NCBI RefSeq assembly: GCF_900100885.1
Contig: NZ_LT629692.1
Coordinates: forward strand, 3,100,001-3,164,000
Origin: Microbacterium pygmaeum
Lineage (GTDB): Bacteria > Actinomycetota > Actinomycetes > Actinomycetales > Microbacteriaceae
Direction of reading: 5' to 3'
DNA: 64,000 bases
The position numbers and the translations under genes were made by a program. Numbering within the stretch: the stretch's first letter is position 1; each line of letters opens with the position of its first letter. Of the stretch, positions 40,080-48,431 are shown piece by piece. The notes beneath the pieces were generated by a model. It worked only from the letters and a program-made list of their open reading frames with translations. It did no database searches and had not been told where the DNA came from.

Positions 40080-40534
40080 GCCCGATCCCCACCCCTCCGG
40101 CGGGATGGCGGGAGCGGGCGGACCGCTCCGTCACCCGCGGGCGGCGCATCGACCGATTCATCCCCGGCATCCTGCTGGATTCGCCGGTCAGCCGCGTCGG
40201 CTTCTGGTACGGCCGGACGGTCGGCTGGGTCTGGGGCTCGATCTGGAGCACCGGCGCCGTCGAGCATCGCGAGGGCCTCTGGGTGTTCCGCGGTCTGCCC
40301 GGGTGGGCGTTCTCCCGCGGCGGTGTGTGCGTCGGCGACTGCTATCTGACGGGCGACGCGCCCGTGACCGACCGCGTGCTGCGGCACGAGGCCGTACACG
40401 CTCGCCAGTGGCGCCGGTACGGCCTGCTCATGCCGCTGCTGTACGCGCTGTCGGGCCGGGACCCGCTGCGTAATCGCTTCGAGATCGAGGCCGGGCTCGA
40501 AGACGGCAATTACGTCCCGCGCGGGGCGCGCTGA
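40076..40534 (+). CDS. Small HEXXH-motif protein, unknown
   Basis: The 152-residue protein has an aromatic-rich N-terminal half (FWYGRTVGWVWGSIWS) and the motif VLRHEAVHARQWRRYG near residue 105, an HEXXH zinc-binding pattern followed by a conserved-looking Glu in RNRFEIEAGLEDG. No signal peptide is seen. The start is GTG at 40076, coupled to the arginase-family gene. Whether it is a true metalloprotease or just a zinc protein cannot be told from the sequence. Confidence 0.8.
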   Translation: MSPIPTPPAGWRERADRSVTRGRRIDRFIPGILLDSPVSRVGFWYGRTVGWVWGSIWSTGAVEHREGLWVFRGLPGWAFSRGGVCVGDCYLTGDAPVTDRVLRHEAVHARQWRRYGLLMPLLYALSGRDPLRNRFEIEAGLEDGNYVPRGAR

Positions 40535-40535
40535 G

Positions 40536-41111
40536 TCAGACGGATGCCGCGGGCGGGCGCAGCTCGCCCGATCCGGCCGCTCGCCCGACCCGCATCACCT
40601 GGCGCCCGAGGGTGATCACGACCGCGATCGGGAAGCCGATCCAGAACAGATTCGGCAGCACCGCGACCATGAGGAAGCCCAGCAGGTCGCCGCGCTCGAG
40701 CGACTGCCGCGTCATCTCCAGACCGCTGGAGATCTCGACGAGGAAGTAGATCACGGTCTTCCAGAATGTCGCGACGGTGACGATCAGGCCGACGACGACG
40801 CCGGACCATCGTTTCGCGTGGGCGAGCGCCCACACGATGACCACGACCTCCAGCAGGTTCGCCCAGCTCTGCGCGCTTCCGAACGAGTCGAAGTCCGCGT
40901 AGCGGTGGTCGAACGTGCCGTAGAACACGTGTCCCGGCCACATGCCTGACAGCGGCCCGCCCGCGTGCGAGAGCGGACCCAGCAGCACGTAGCAGGCGTC
41001 GTAGGTCTGGATGATCGCCGAGATCGTGAGCCATACGATCACCCACGTCGGCATCCGCAGGTCGCGCGGATGGACGAGCGACCGCACGGCGGCCTCCTGT
41101 GCACTCGACAT
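40536..41111 (-). CDS. Integral membrane protein, emopamil-binding-like pattern
   Basis: The 191-residue protein has about four membrane helices (approximately residues 21-45, 80-97, 103-126, 140-167). Motifs YDACYVLLGP, YGTFDHRYADFD and SWANLLEVVVIVWAL resemble the layout of EXPERA/emopamil-binding proteins, which is a weak inference. It converges with the HEXXH gene one base apart. The start has a leaderless promoter. Confidence 0.75.
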   Translation of the reverse strand: MSSAQEAAVRSLVHPRDLRMPTWVIVWLTISAIIQTYDACYVLLGPLSHAGGPLSGMWPGHVFYGTFDHRYADFDSFGSAQSWANLLEVVVIVWALAHAKRWSGVVVGLIVTVATFWKTVIYFLVEISSGLEMTRQSLERGDLLGFLMVAVLPNLFWIGFPIAVVITLGRQVMRVGRAAGSGELRPPAASV

Positions 41112-41117
41112 GCCGCG

Positions 41118-41123
41118 AGTGTA
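41118..41123 (-). promoter_or_regulatory. -10 element, leaderless start of the EXPERA-like gene
   Basis: TACACT, six bases (CGCGGC), ATG at 41111. Confidence 0.65.
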
Positions 41124-41168
41124 GCGACGCCGCGGCGGTCGCCCGCAGCGACGCGCGTGGCGCCGGTG

Positions 41169-41666
41169 TCAGTTCGCGGTGGCGAGGTTGTACGCGGCTG
41201 GCGTGTGGATCTCAGTCGCGGCGACACCGTTGCGCGTCGTCAAGTGGTCGACGATGTCTGCGGTTCCGAGGTAGCCGCCGAGGAGGAAGATGCGCGTGTG
41301 GTCCTCCTGCTCGCAGAGCATCTCGTCGGCCCACGCCGAGACGGCGCGGGAGAGTGCTTGGCCGGGGGCGCAGCTTCGACCGCTTCCGGGCTCTCCGCTG
41401 CGCGCCGAACGATCGAGCCAGGTGAGCACCATACGAGCCGGCACGGTCACGAGCTCCTGCTCGGGTGCGAACCACGACGCGTCCGGGACCTCGACGAACA
41501 CCCGGCCGGTGGAGCAGATCGGCAGCGTCGCGAGCAGCGCCTGCAGGTCGGGCAACGACGACTCGTCGGCGGTGATCAGATGCTGCACGCGGGTGTGACG
41601 GCTCGCGCGACACGCGGAGTCGTTGTGCTCGACGCGGGGTGCAGCCGGGATCTGGGAGGTGCTCAT
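41169..41666 (-). CDS. Stand-alone siderophore-interacting (SIP) domain protein
   Basis: The 165-residue protein corresponds to the C-terminal NAD(P)H-binding half of siderophore-interacting ferric reductases: QHLITADESSLPDLQALLATL and FVEVPDASW at the front, then RIFLLGGYLGTADIVDHL. The FAD-binding half is missing and no partner encoding it is adjacent, so it may work with a flavoprotein encoded elsewhere or have a different role. An iron-box-like palindrome covers its promoter, which fits iron-repressed expression. Confidence 0.85.
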   Translation of the reverse strand: MSTSQIPAAPRVEHNDSACRASRHTRVQHLITADESSLPDLQALLATLPICSTGRVFVEVPDASWFAPEQELVTVPARMVLTWLDRSARSGEPGSGRSCAPGQALSRAVSAWADEMLCEQEDHTRIFLLGGYLGTADIVDHLTTRNGVAATEIHTPAAYNLATAN

Positions 41667-41675
41667 GACGATCCC

Positions 41676-41681
41676 ACTATA
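41676..41681 (-). promoter_or_regulatory. -10 element of the SIP-domain gene
   Basis: TATAGT ends 9 bases before the ATG at 41666, so the leader would be two or three bases. Confidence 0.6.
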
Positions 41682-41689
41682 CCCCGGCG

Positions 41690-41706
41690 AAGGGTTGCCT
41701 AACCTT
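41690..41706 (-). promoter_or_regulatory. DtxR/IdeR-like iron box
   Basis: On the minus strand the 17-base site reads AAGGTTAGGCAACCCTT, close to the IdeR/DtxR consensus core AGGTTAGGCTAACC with one arm shifted by a base. It covers the -35 region of the SIP-domain gene, so binding of an iron-loaded repressor would block polymerase. Binding itself is inferred. Confidence 0.5.
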
Positions 41707-41728
41707 GGCAGAACCTGTCAGTGGGCAC

Positions 41729-42238
41729 TCACCAGGCCGCACCGGATGCGGCGTCCTGATCCTCGTTCGCAAGGTCGTCACGCGGCGGCACGCTGTACCG
41801 ACCGGCGATCGCGACCCGGTTGAAGGCGTTGATCGCCACGAGGATCCAGCTCAGACCCACGTATTCGTCCTCACTGAGGATGCCGCCGACCTCCTCGTAG
41901 ACCTCCTGCGCGATGCCGCCCTCGTGGATGTACGTGAAGGCCTCGGCCAGTTCGAGGCCGGCGCGCTCGCGTTCGGAGAACACCCCTGATTCGCGCCACA
42001 CCGGCAGCTGCGCGATCGTGTCCGCGGAGATCCCTGCCTTCGCGGCGCGCTCCACGTGGACGCGCACGCAGTACGCGCAGCCGTTGAGCTGCGACGTGTG
42101 GATCTGCACGAGCTCCTTGAGGCGGTCATCGATGCCGTTGGCGACGGCGATCGCGCCGACCGACTTGGAGAACGCGGCGAGGGCCTTATAGGCCTCCGGC
42201 GCCGACTTCGACAGGTGCACCCGGCGTTCTTCGCTCAT
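41729..42238 (-). CDS. Carboxymuconolactone decarboxylase / AhpD-like family protein
   Basis: The 169-residue protein has the CMD fold with the redox CxxC and downstream His in LNGCAYCVRVHVERAAKAG near residues 52-70, the pattern of AhpD-like peroxidases. AhpD reduces an alkyl hydroperoxide reductase with dihydrolipoamide electrons; here no ahpC is adjacent, so the partner is unknown. It is behind a leaderless promoter and divergent from the following hydrolase. Confidence 0.9.
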   Translation of the reverse strand: MSEERRVHLSKSAPEAYKALAAFSKSVGAIAVANGIDDRLKELVQIHTSQLNGCAYCVRVHVERAAKAGISADTIAQLPVWRESGVFSERERAGLELAEAFTYIHEGGIAQEVYEEVGGILSEDEYVGLSWILVAINAFNRVAIAGRYSVPPRDDLANEDQDAASGAAW

Positions 42239-42244
42239 GTCGTC

Positions 42245-42250
42245 ATGCTA
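42245..42250 (-). promoter_or_regulatory. -10 element, leaderless start of the AhpD-like gene
   Basis: TAGCAT, six bases (GACGAC), ATG at 42238. Confidence 0.65.
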
Positions 42251-42283
42251 CCGATCGCACGCCGCCGAAGATCCGGCGGACGG

Positions 42284-42289
42284 CACAAT
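42284..42289 (+). promoter_or_regulatory. -10 element, leaderless start of the hydrolase
   Basis: CACAAT, six bases (GGCAGG), GTG at 42296. Confidence 0.5.
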
Positions 42290-42295
42290 GGCAGG

Positions 42296-43273
42296 GTGAG
42301 CGACCCCTTCGACGAATTCTCCTTCCTCCCCGCCCAGGCCGCGGACGCCGGCATCGCAGGGCCGCTCCCCCTGGGTGAGCGGTTGACCCTGACGCTGGCG
42401 GATGGCCGCTCGCTCAGCGCGCTGCGGTACGACCCCCCGACAGGCCCGGGGCACGGAGGGAGCGGCTCGGGGACCGGAGGGCCGGCGGTGACGTTCCTGC
42501 ACGGCGCCGGCCTGAACGCGCACACGTGGGACACGACGATCCTCGCGCTCGGACTGCCGGCGCTGGCGATCGACCTTCCCGGGCACGGCGACTCGTCCTG
42601 GCGCGACGATCTCGCGTACGTCGCGCGCGTGCTCGCGCCGGACGTCGCGGCGGGGATGGATGCCTGGACCGACCGGCCCCAGCTACTGGTCGGCCAGTCG
42701 CTGGGCGGGCTCACCGCGGCGGCGGTGGCCGCCTCGCGTCCGGATCTCGTGCGCGAGCTCGTCGTGATCGACATCACGCCAGGTGTCGACCCGAATGCGG
42801 GCCCGACCCAGATCCGCGAGTTCTTCGCCGGGCCCACCGATTGGTCGAGCCGCGACGAACTGGTCGATCGCGCACTCGCGTTCGGCCTGGGCGGCACACG
42901 GGCCGCGGCCGAGCGCGGGGTGTACCTGAACTCCCGGGTCCGGCCGGACGGGCGGGTCGAGTGGAAGCACCACTTCGCCCACCTGGCCGCCGCCATGGCG
43001 AACGCCACCGCTCCTGTGGCGGCCGTCCCCTCCGACGCGGACCCGGTCTCGGCCGTGCTGTCCGAGACCGGCTGGGACGACCTCGCCGCCGTCCTCGCGC
43101 CACTCACGCTGATCCGCGGCGAGTCCGGCTATGTGACCGACGAGAACGCCGCGCAGTTCCAAGAACGCCTGCCAGCGGCATCCGTCCTCGTGGTCCCCTC
43201 CGGTCACAACGTGCAGGAGGAATCGCCGGTCGAGCTGGCGGATCTGCTTCGCGAGCGAGCCGGAAACGATTAA
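42296..43273 (+). CDS. Alpha/beta hydrolase
   Basis: The 325-residue protein shows the hydrolase fold with oxyanion segment TFLHGAGLNAHTWD, nucleophile elbow LLVGQSLGGLTAAAV, an acid near LIRGESGYVTDENAAQ, and the final His in VPSGHNVQEESP. A 20-residue Gly-rich linker (GPGHGGSGSGTGG) before the core is a local oddity. Substrate unknown. The GTG start fits the -10 hexamer six bases upstream. Confidence 0.88.
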   Translation: MSDPFDEFSFLPAQAADAGIAGPLPLGERLTLTLADGRSLSALRYDPPTGPGHGGSGSGTGGPAVTFLHGAGLNAHTWDTTILALGLPALAIDLPGHGDSSWRDDLAYVARVLAPDVAAGMDAWTDRPQLLVGQSLGGLTAAAVAASRPDLVRELVVIDITPGVDPNAGPTQIREFFAGPTDWSSRDELVDRALAFGLGGTRAAAERGVYLNSRVRPDGRVEWKHHFAHLAAAMANATAPVAAVPSDADPVSAVLSETGWDDLAAVLAPLTLIRGESGYVTDENAAQFQERLPAASVLVVPSGHNVQEESPVELADLLRERAGND

Positions 43274-43325
43274 CGCTTGTGTTTCGTTCCGAGTAGTACC
43301 GGCCGTTCCCGGTCGTCGAGTTATC

Positions 43326-43331
43326 TAGGCT
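43326..43331 (+). promoter_or_regulatory. Possible -10 element of the peptide ABC transporter operon
   Basis: TAGGCT, 80 bases before the ATG at 43412. The leader ends with GAAAGGACC as ribosome binding site. No clear -35 is seen and no riboswitch-like structure is visible in the 138-base gap. Confidence 0.35.
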
Positions 43332-43411
43332 GGTCTCTCGGACCGACCTGAGTCCCGCCCCGTCGCCTGTGGCGTCCGGTCAGCAACGGATGCTTCGCCG
43401 AAAGGACCTCC

Positions 43412-44920
43412 ATGTTCCGCCGCACCACCCTGGCCGCCACCGCTCTGCTCGCCGCGGGAGCACTGCTGCTCACCGCCTGCACCGGCGGCTCCGCGCCCGC
43501 TCCGACCACCACGGCAGCACCGGACGCGGACGCGTCGGCGGTGATCCGCCTGGTCCTGGAGCCGGGCAACCTCGACATCCGCGAGACGGCAGGCGCCGCC
43601 CTCGATCAGATCCTGGTCGACAACATCTACCAGGGACTGGTCTCGCGCACTCCCGAGCAGGACATCGTCCCGGCCCTCGCCGAGGACTGGACGGTATCCG
43701 ATGACGGCCTCACCTACACGTTCACCCTCCGCGAGGGCGTCACCTTCCACGACGGTCAGGAACTCACCCCGCAGGATGTCGTGTGGTCGCTGCAGACGCG
43801 GAAGGACACCCCGGAGTGGGCGGACTCCGCCCGGCTCGCCAACGTCGCCTCGATCACGGCGGACGGGCAGGACATCACCCTCACCCTCACCCAGCCCGAC
43901 TCCAGCTTCCTGTGGAACCTCACGGGTCGTGCGGGTCTGATCCTCAAGCAGGACGACACGGTCGACTACAAGACCAAGACCAACGGCACCGGACCGTTCA
44001 CGCTGTCCTCATGGCGCCAGGGCGATTCGATCACGTTCGCCCGCAACGACGCCTACTGGGGAGACGAGGCGAAGGTCGCCGAGGTCGTCTTCGACTACAT
44101 CCCCGACAACCAGGCCGCCCTCAACGCCGCCCTGGCGGGCGAAGTCGATGCGGTCACCGGCTTCGACGCGAACCTGAAGGAGCAGGTCGAGGCGACCGGC
44201 GACTTCGCGCTCGTGCTCGGCCAGTCCACGGACAAGGGCACGCTGGCCTTCAACCAGGCCTCGGGTCCTCTGGCGGACCAGCGCGTGCGGCAGGCGATCC
44301 GCCAGTCGATCGACCACGACGCATTCGTCGAGGCCCTCGCCTCGGGCGAGACGCTGTACGGCCCGATCCCGTCACTGGACCCCGGCTACGAGGACCTGTC
44401 GGACGTCGCTCCGTACGACCCCGAGGCGGCTCAGGCGCTGCTGGCGCAGGCGGGCGTCGAGGACCTCACCCTGACCCTCACGATCCCGAGCTTCTACGAC
44501 ACCACGATCCCGCAGATCCTGGTCTCCGACCTCAACGAGGTCGGCATCACTCTGCAGGTCAACTCGGTCGACTTCCCGACGTGGCTCAACGACGTCTACG
44601 TGAACAAGGACTACGACCTGAGCTTCGTCCTGCACACTGAGGCGCACGATTTCGAGAACTGGGCGAACCCCGACTACTACTTCACCTACGACAACCCGGA
44701 GGTGCAGCGCCTGTACGCTGAGTCGCTCGCGGCCACCGACGAGGCCGAGGCCGCGGATCTGCTCGCCCAGGCGGCGCGCATCGTCTCCGAGGACGCCGGC
44801 GGTGACTGGCTGTACAACGGCGCCTCCGTCGTGGCGGTCGGCACTAACATCACGGGTATGCCCTCGATCAACGTCAACGAGCGCCTCAACCTCGCCGAGC
44901 TGGCCAAGAGCGACGGGTGA
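43412..44920 (+). CDS. ABC transporter substrate-binding lipoprotein (peptide/Opp family)
   Basis: The 502-residue family 5 solute-binding protein captures oligopeptides or similar ligands outside the cell. The signal peptide ends at LLTAC, whose Cys near residue 24 is the lipid anchor. The family signature LAEDWTVSDDGLTYTFTLREGV lies near residues 90-110. It is the first gene of a five-gene operon; its stop overlaps the GTG of the first permease. Peptide is the likeliest ligand class but nickel or opine binding cannot be excluded. Confidence 0.92.
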   Translation: MFRRTTLAATALLAAGALLLTACTGGSAPAPTTTAAPDADASAVIRLVLEPGNLDIRETAGAALDQILVDNIYQGLVSRTPEQDIVPALAEDWTVSDDGLTYTFTLREGVTFHDGQELTPQDVVWSLQTRKDTPEWADSARLANVASITADGQDITLTLTQPDSSFLWNLTGRAGLILKQDDTVDYKTKTNGTGPFTLSSWRQGDSITFARNDAYWGDEAKVAEVVFDYIPDNQAALNAALAGEVDAVTGFDANLKEQVEATGDFALVLGQSTDKGTLAFNQASGPLADQRVRQAIRQSIDHDAFVEALASGETLYGPIPSLDPGYEDLSDVAPYDPEAAQALLAQAGVEDLTLTLTIPSFYDTTIPQILVSDLNEVGITLQVNSVDFPTWLNDVYVNKDYDLSFVLHTEAHDFENWANPDYYFTYDNPEVQRLYAESLAATDEAEAADLLAQAARIVSEDAGGDWLYNGASVVAVGTNITGMPSINVNERLNLAELAKSDG

Positions 44921-45867
44921 TCCGCTACACGCTGACCCGGTTCGCCCTGCTTCTGCTGGGGCTGCTCGTAGCCAGCGTGCTGATCTTCCTCACCCTCCGG
45001 GTGCTGCCCGGCGACATCGCCCAGCTGATCGCCGGCACCAACAGCACGCCGGAGCAGATCGCGGCGATCCGTGCGCGGCTGGGGCTCGACCAGCCGCTGC
45101 CCGTGCAGTATCTCGACTGGATCGGCGGGGTGTTCCGCGGCGACCTCGGCTCCTCGCTCCTGACGGGCTCGACCGTGGCGAGCGAGCTGGCCGAGAAGGC
45201 GCAGGTCACGGTGCCACTGGGGATCCTCTCCCTGTCGATCGCGCTGCTGTTCAGCATCCCCTTCGGCGTCCTGTCGGCGATGCGCCGAGGCCGCGCAGGC
45301 GGAACGGCGCTCAGCGTCGGATCGCAGACGCTCGCCGCCGTGCCGGTGGTGTGGGCGGGGATGATGCTGGTGGTCGTCTTCGCGATCTGGCTCGGCTGGC
45401 TCCCCGCGCAGGGCTTCCCGCGGTCGGGCTGGCAGGACCCCGCCGCGGCGCTGCGGTCGCTCCTGCTGCCCGCACTGACGATCGGGATCGTCGAGGGCGC
45501 GATGCTCATGCGCTTCGTCCGCAGCGCCACCATGCAGGCGATCGGGCAGGACTACGTCCGCACCGCCGCCGCGAAGGGCCTCACTCGCAACGCAGCGCTC
45601 CTTCGGCACGGTCTGCCCAACGTCGCACTGTCGGTGATCACGGTGCTGGGCCTGCAGATCGCCGGCATCATCGTCGGCGCGGTCGTCATCGAGCAGCTGT
45701 TCACCCTGCCGGGGATCGGACGGATGCTGGTGGAGGACGTGCGAGGTCGCGATCTGCCCATGGTGCAGGGCGAGCTGCTGGTCCTGACCGGCTTCGTCCT
45801 GGTCGTCGGCTTCCTGGTCGACCTCGTGCACCGGCTTGTGGATCCCCGGCAGCGGGAGGCGGCATGA
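44917..45867 (+). CDS. ABC transporter permease (DppB type)
   Basis: The 316-residue protein has six membrane helices and the DppB-like N-terminus RYTLTRFALLLLGLLVASVL and LRVLPGDIAQLI. The EAA loop DYVRTAAAKGLTRNAALLRHGLPN contacts the ATPases. It starts with GTG at 44917 and ends in ATGA with the second permease. Confidence 0.92.
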   Translation: MIRYTLTRFALLLLGLLVASVLIFLTLRVLPGDIAQLIAGTNSTPEQIAAIRARLGLDQPLPVQYLDWIGGVFRGDLGSSLLTGSTVASELAEKAQVTVPLGILSLSIALLFSIPFGVLSAMRRGRAGGTALSVGSQTLAAVPVVWAGMMLVVVFAIWLGWLPAQGFPRSGWQDPAAALRSLLLPALTIGIVEGAMLMRFVRSATMQAIGQDYVRTAAAKGLTRNAALLRHGLPNVALSVITVLGLQIAGIIVGAVVIEQLFTLPGIGRMLVEDVRGRDLPMVQGELLVLTGFVLVVGFLVDLVHRLVDPRQREAA

Positions 45868-46763
45868 GCGCGCGCGGATCCTGGCTCAGCCGGCTATGGC
45901 GCCTTTCGACCGGGCGGTTCGGCCTGATCGTCGTCGCGGTCGTGCTGCTCACGGCGATCGTCTCGCTGCTGTGGACGCCGTTCGATCCGCAGCAGACCGA
46001 CATCCCCGGCCGGTGGGCGTCACCGGGCTGGCCGCACGTACTCGGCACCGACGGGTCGGGTCGCGACATCCTGAGTCTGCTCATCGCCGGTTCCCGCACG
46101 ACCGTGCTGGTCGCGATCGGCGCCGGGGCGATCGCGACCGTGATCGGCGTCGCCCTCGCGGCCCTCGGAGCGCTGACGGCACGGTGGCTGCGCGAATCGG
46201 TGGCGGTGCTCGTGGACATCCTCATCGCCTTCCCGGTCCTGATCATCGCGATGATGATCAGCGCGGTCTGGGGCGGGTCGCTGTGGGTGGTGATCTGGGC
46301 GGTGGGGATCGGCTTCGGGGTCAACATCGCGCGCGTCACGCGGCCGGAGCTGCGCCGGGTGCTGCAGAGCGACTTCGTGCTCGCCGGCAAGGCAGCAGGT
46401 CTGTCCCCCCTGCAGAACCTGTGGCGGCATCTGCTGCCCAACGTCGCGCCGGTGTTCATCGTGCAGTTGTCGTGGGGCATGGCTGTCGCTGTTCTGGCGG
46501 AGGCGGGATTGTCCTATCTGGGGCTCGGCGCCCCCGTCACGGAGCCGTCCTGGGGCCTGCTTCTGGCCCAGCTGCAGCAGTACCTCACGGTCTACCCGCT
46601 GTCGGTCGTCTGGCCGGGGCTCGCGATCACCTTCACGGTGCTCGGTCTGAACCTGCTGGGCGATGCCCTCCGTGAGGCGACGGACCCGACGCTGTCGCGC
46701 GGCCGTGACCCGCTGCATCCGCCGCGAGGCGCGATCCGGCACGTGCCGGAGGTGGTCTCGTGA
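45864..46763 (+). CDS. ABC transporter permease (DppC type)
   Basis: The 299-residue second permease has the DppC-like extracytoplasmic segment GWPHVLGTDGSGRDILSLLI after its first membrane helix, and the EAA loop SDFVLAGKAAGLSPLQNLWR. It forms the channel heterodimer with the preceding protein. Start ATG 45864 is fixed by the ATGA overlap, and the stop overlaps the GTG of the next ATPase. Confidence 0.92.
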   Translation: MSARGSWLSRLWRLSTGRFGLIVVAVVLLTAIVSLLWTPFDPQQTDIPGRWASPGWPHVLGTDGSGRDILSLLIAGSRTTVLVAIGAGAIATVIGVALAALGALTARWLRESVAVLVDILIAFPVLIIAMMISAVWGGSLWVVIWAVGIGFGVNIARVTRPELRRVLQSDFVLAGKAAGLSPLQNLWRHLLPNVAPVFIVQLSWGMAVAVLAEAGLSYLGLGAPVTEPSWGLLLAQLQQYLTVYPLSVVWPGLAITFTVLGLNLLGDALREATDPTLSRGRDPLHPPRGAIRHVPEVVS

Positions 46764-47566
46764 GCCTCGAGGTGGCGGATCTGACCGTCGACATCGCCGG
46801 CCGCCGGGTCGTGGACGGCGTCACGTTCACCGTGCCCGACGGCGCCCGTGTGGGGCTGATCGGAGAATCCGGATCCGGCAAGTCGCTGACGGCGCTCGCG
46901 ATCCTGGGACTTCTCCCCGAGGAGGCGGATGCCGGAGGCAGCGTGCGCTGGAACGGCCGAGAGCTCATCGGCCTCCCAGATCGGGAGCTCGCCCGACTGC
47001 GCGGTGATGAGATCGGCATCGTCTTCCAGGAGCCGCGGACGGCGCTCAACCCGATCCGCACGATCGGGCGGCAGATCGCCGAATCCATCCGGATCCACGA
47101 GCCGGTCTCGCGCGAGCAGGCGCGGCAGCGCGCGATCGCCGAGGCGACGCGCGTCGCGTTGCCCGAACCCGAGAAGATCGTGCGCCGCTACCCGCACCAG
47201 CTCTCCGGGGGTCAGCGGCAGCGGGCCGCGATCGCCATGGCTCTCGCGTGCCGGCCGCACCTGCTGATCGCCGATGAGCCGACCACCGCCCTGGACGTGA
47301 CGATCCAGGCCGAGATCCTGGAGCTGATGCGCTCGCTCGTGGAAAGCGACGGGATGTCGCTGGTGTTCATCACCCACGATCTTGCCGTCCTGTCGCAGAT
47401 CGCCACGCACGCCGTGGTGCTCGAAGACGGGCACGTCGTCGAGAGCGCACCCGTCGCAGAGCTCCTGTCGGCACCGCGGTCGCCGGTCACCCAGGGGCTG
47501 CTGCGGGATGCCACAGCCACGCTCTGGCGCCCAGGACCCGCATCGCAGATCGGAGGCATGTCGTGA
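46760..47566 (+). CDS. ABC transporter ATP-binding protein (DppD type)
   Basis: The 268-residue ATPase carries Walker [18 protein letters not shown] at about 36-52, signature [15 protein letters not shown] near 155 and Walker [14 protein letters not shown]. It is shorter at the C-terminus than classical DppD, which ends in an iron-sulfur or oligopeptide domain of about 80 residues that is only partly present here. Start is GTG 46760. Confidence 0.93.
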   Translation: MSLEVADLTVDIAGRRVVDGVTFTVPDGARVGLIGESGSGKSLTALAILGLLPEEADAGGSVRWNGRELIGLPDRELARLRGDEIGIVFQEPRTALNPIRTIGRQIAESIRIHEPVSREQARQRAIAEATRVALPEPEKIVRRYPHQLSGGQRQRAAIAMALACRPHLLIADEPTTALDVTIQAEILELMRSLVESDGMSLVFITHDLAVLSQIATHAVVLEDGHVVESAPVAELLSAPRSPVTQGLLRDATATLWRPGPASQIGGMS

Positions 47567-48390
47567 ACCGACAACGGCCGGCCGATGCTCCAGTCCTCCT
47601 GCGCGCCCGTGGGCTGACCCGCCGCTACCCCGCGCCCCGGACCGGTCTGTTCCAGCGCCGGCCGTTCACGACGGCCCTGGAGGATGCCGACCTCGACGTG
47701 CGGGCAGGCTCGGCCGTCGGCATCATCGGTGAATCGGGGTCCGGCAAGTCGACCCTGGTGCGCCTCCTGCTCGCACTGGACACCCCGACGGCGGGAACCA
47801 TCGAGTTCGACGGCCGCCCGGTGGATCCACGGGCATCGGCGCGCTCCCTGCACTGGCTGCGCCGCCGGACCGGGATCGTCTTCCAGGACCCATACGCGTC
47901 GCTGGACCCGCGGATGAGCGTCGGGCGGGTGATCGGCGAGCCCCTCTGGGCGCTCGGGACAGAGGGTGATCGTCGAGCCCGCGTCCGCGAGGTGCTCCAG
48001 GACGTGGGTCTGGAACCCGAGATGGCGAGCCGCTTCCCGCACGAGTTCTCCGGCGGTCAGCGACAGCGCATCGCGATCGCGCGCGCGGTCGTGCATCGCC
48101 CACGGCTCCTGGTCGGCGACGAGCCGCTGTCGGCGCTGGATGTGACCGTGCGCGCGCAGATCCTCGAACTGCTGGCCGAACTCCGGCAGAAGGACGAGCT
48201 GACCCTCGTCCTGGTTTCGCACGACATCGGCGTGGTGCAGAACCTCTGCGACGAGGTGCTCGTGATGAAGGACGGACGCATCGTCGAGGAGGGGCCGACC
48301 GAGAAGGTGCTCCTGCAGCCGCAGGCCGCCTACACCCGGCGGCTGCTCGCCTCGATCCCGGTCATCGAGCATCCGCCGACCAGACCGTGA
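47563..48390 (+). CDS. ABC transporter ATP-binding protein (DppF type)
   Basis: The 275-residue ATPase has Walker [18 protein letters not shown] near residue 55, the signature [15 protein letters not shown] near 165 and Walker [14 protein letters not shown]. It pairs with the preceding ATPase. Start GTG 47563 overlaps the previous stop. The leaderless promoter of the M4 protease gene follows 30 bases after its stop. Confidence 0.93.
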   Translation: MNRQRPADAPVLLRARGLTRRYPAPRTGLFQRRPFTTALEDADLDVRAGSAVGIIGESGSGKSTLVRLLLALDTPTAGTIEFDGRPVDPRASARSLHWLRRRTGIVFQDPYASLDPRMSVGRVIGEPLWALGTEGDRRARVREVLQDVGLEPEMASRFPHEFSGGQRQRIAIARAVVHRPRLLVGDEPLSALDVTVRAQILELLAELRQKDELTLVLVSHDIGVVQNLCDEVLVMKDGRIVEEGPTEKVLLQPQAAYTRRLLASIPVIEHPPTRP

Positions 48391-48419
48391 TGGGCGGCGC
48401 GACTGTCGTGGGGCGGGGT

Positions 48420-48425
48420 TAGCCT
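48420..48425 (+). promoter_or_regulatory. -10 element, leaderless start of the M4 protease gene
   Basis: TAGCCT, six bases (CGGATC), ATG at 48432. Confidence 0.6.
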
Positions 48426-48431
48426 CGGATC

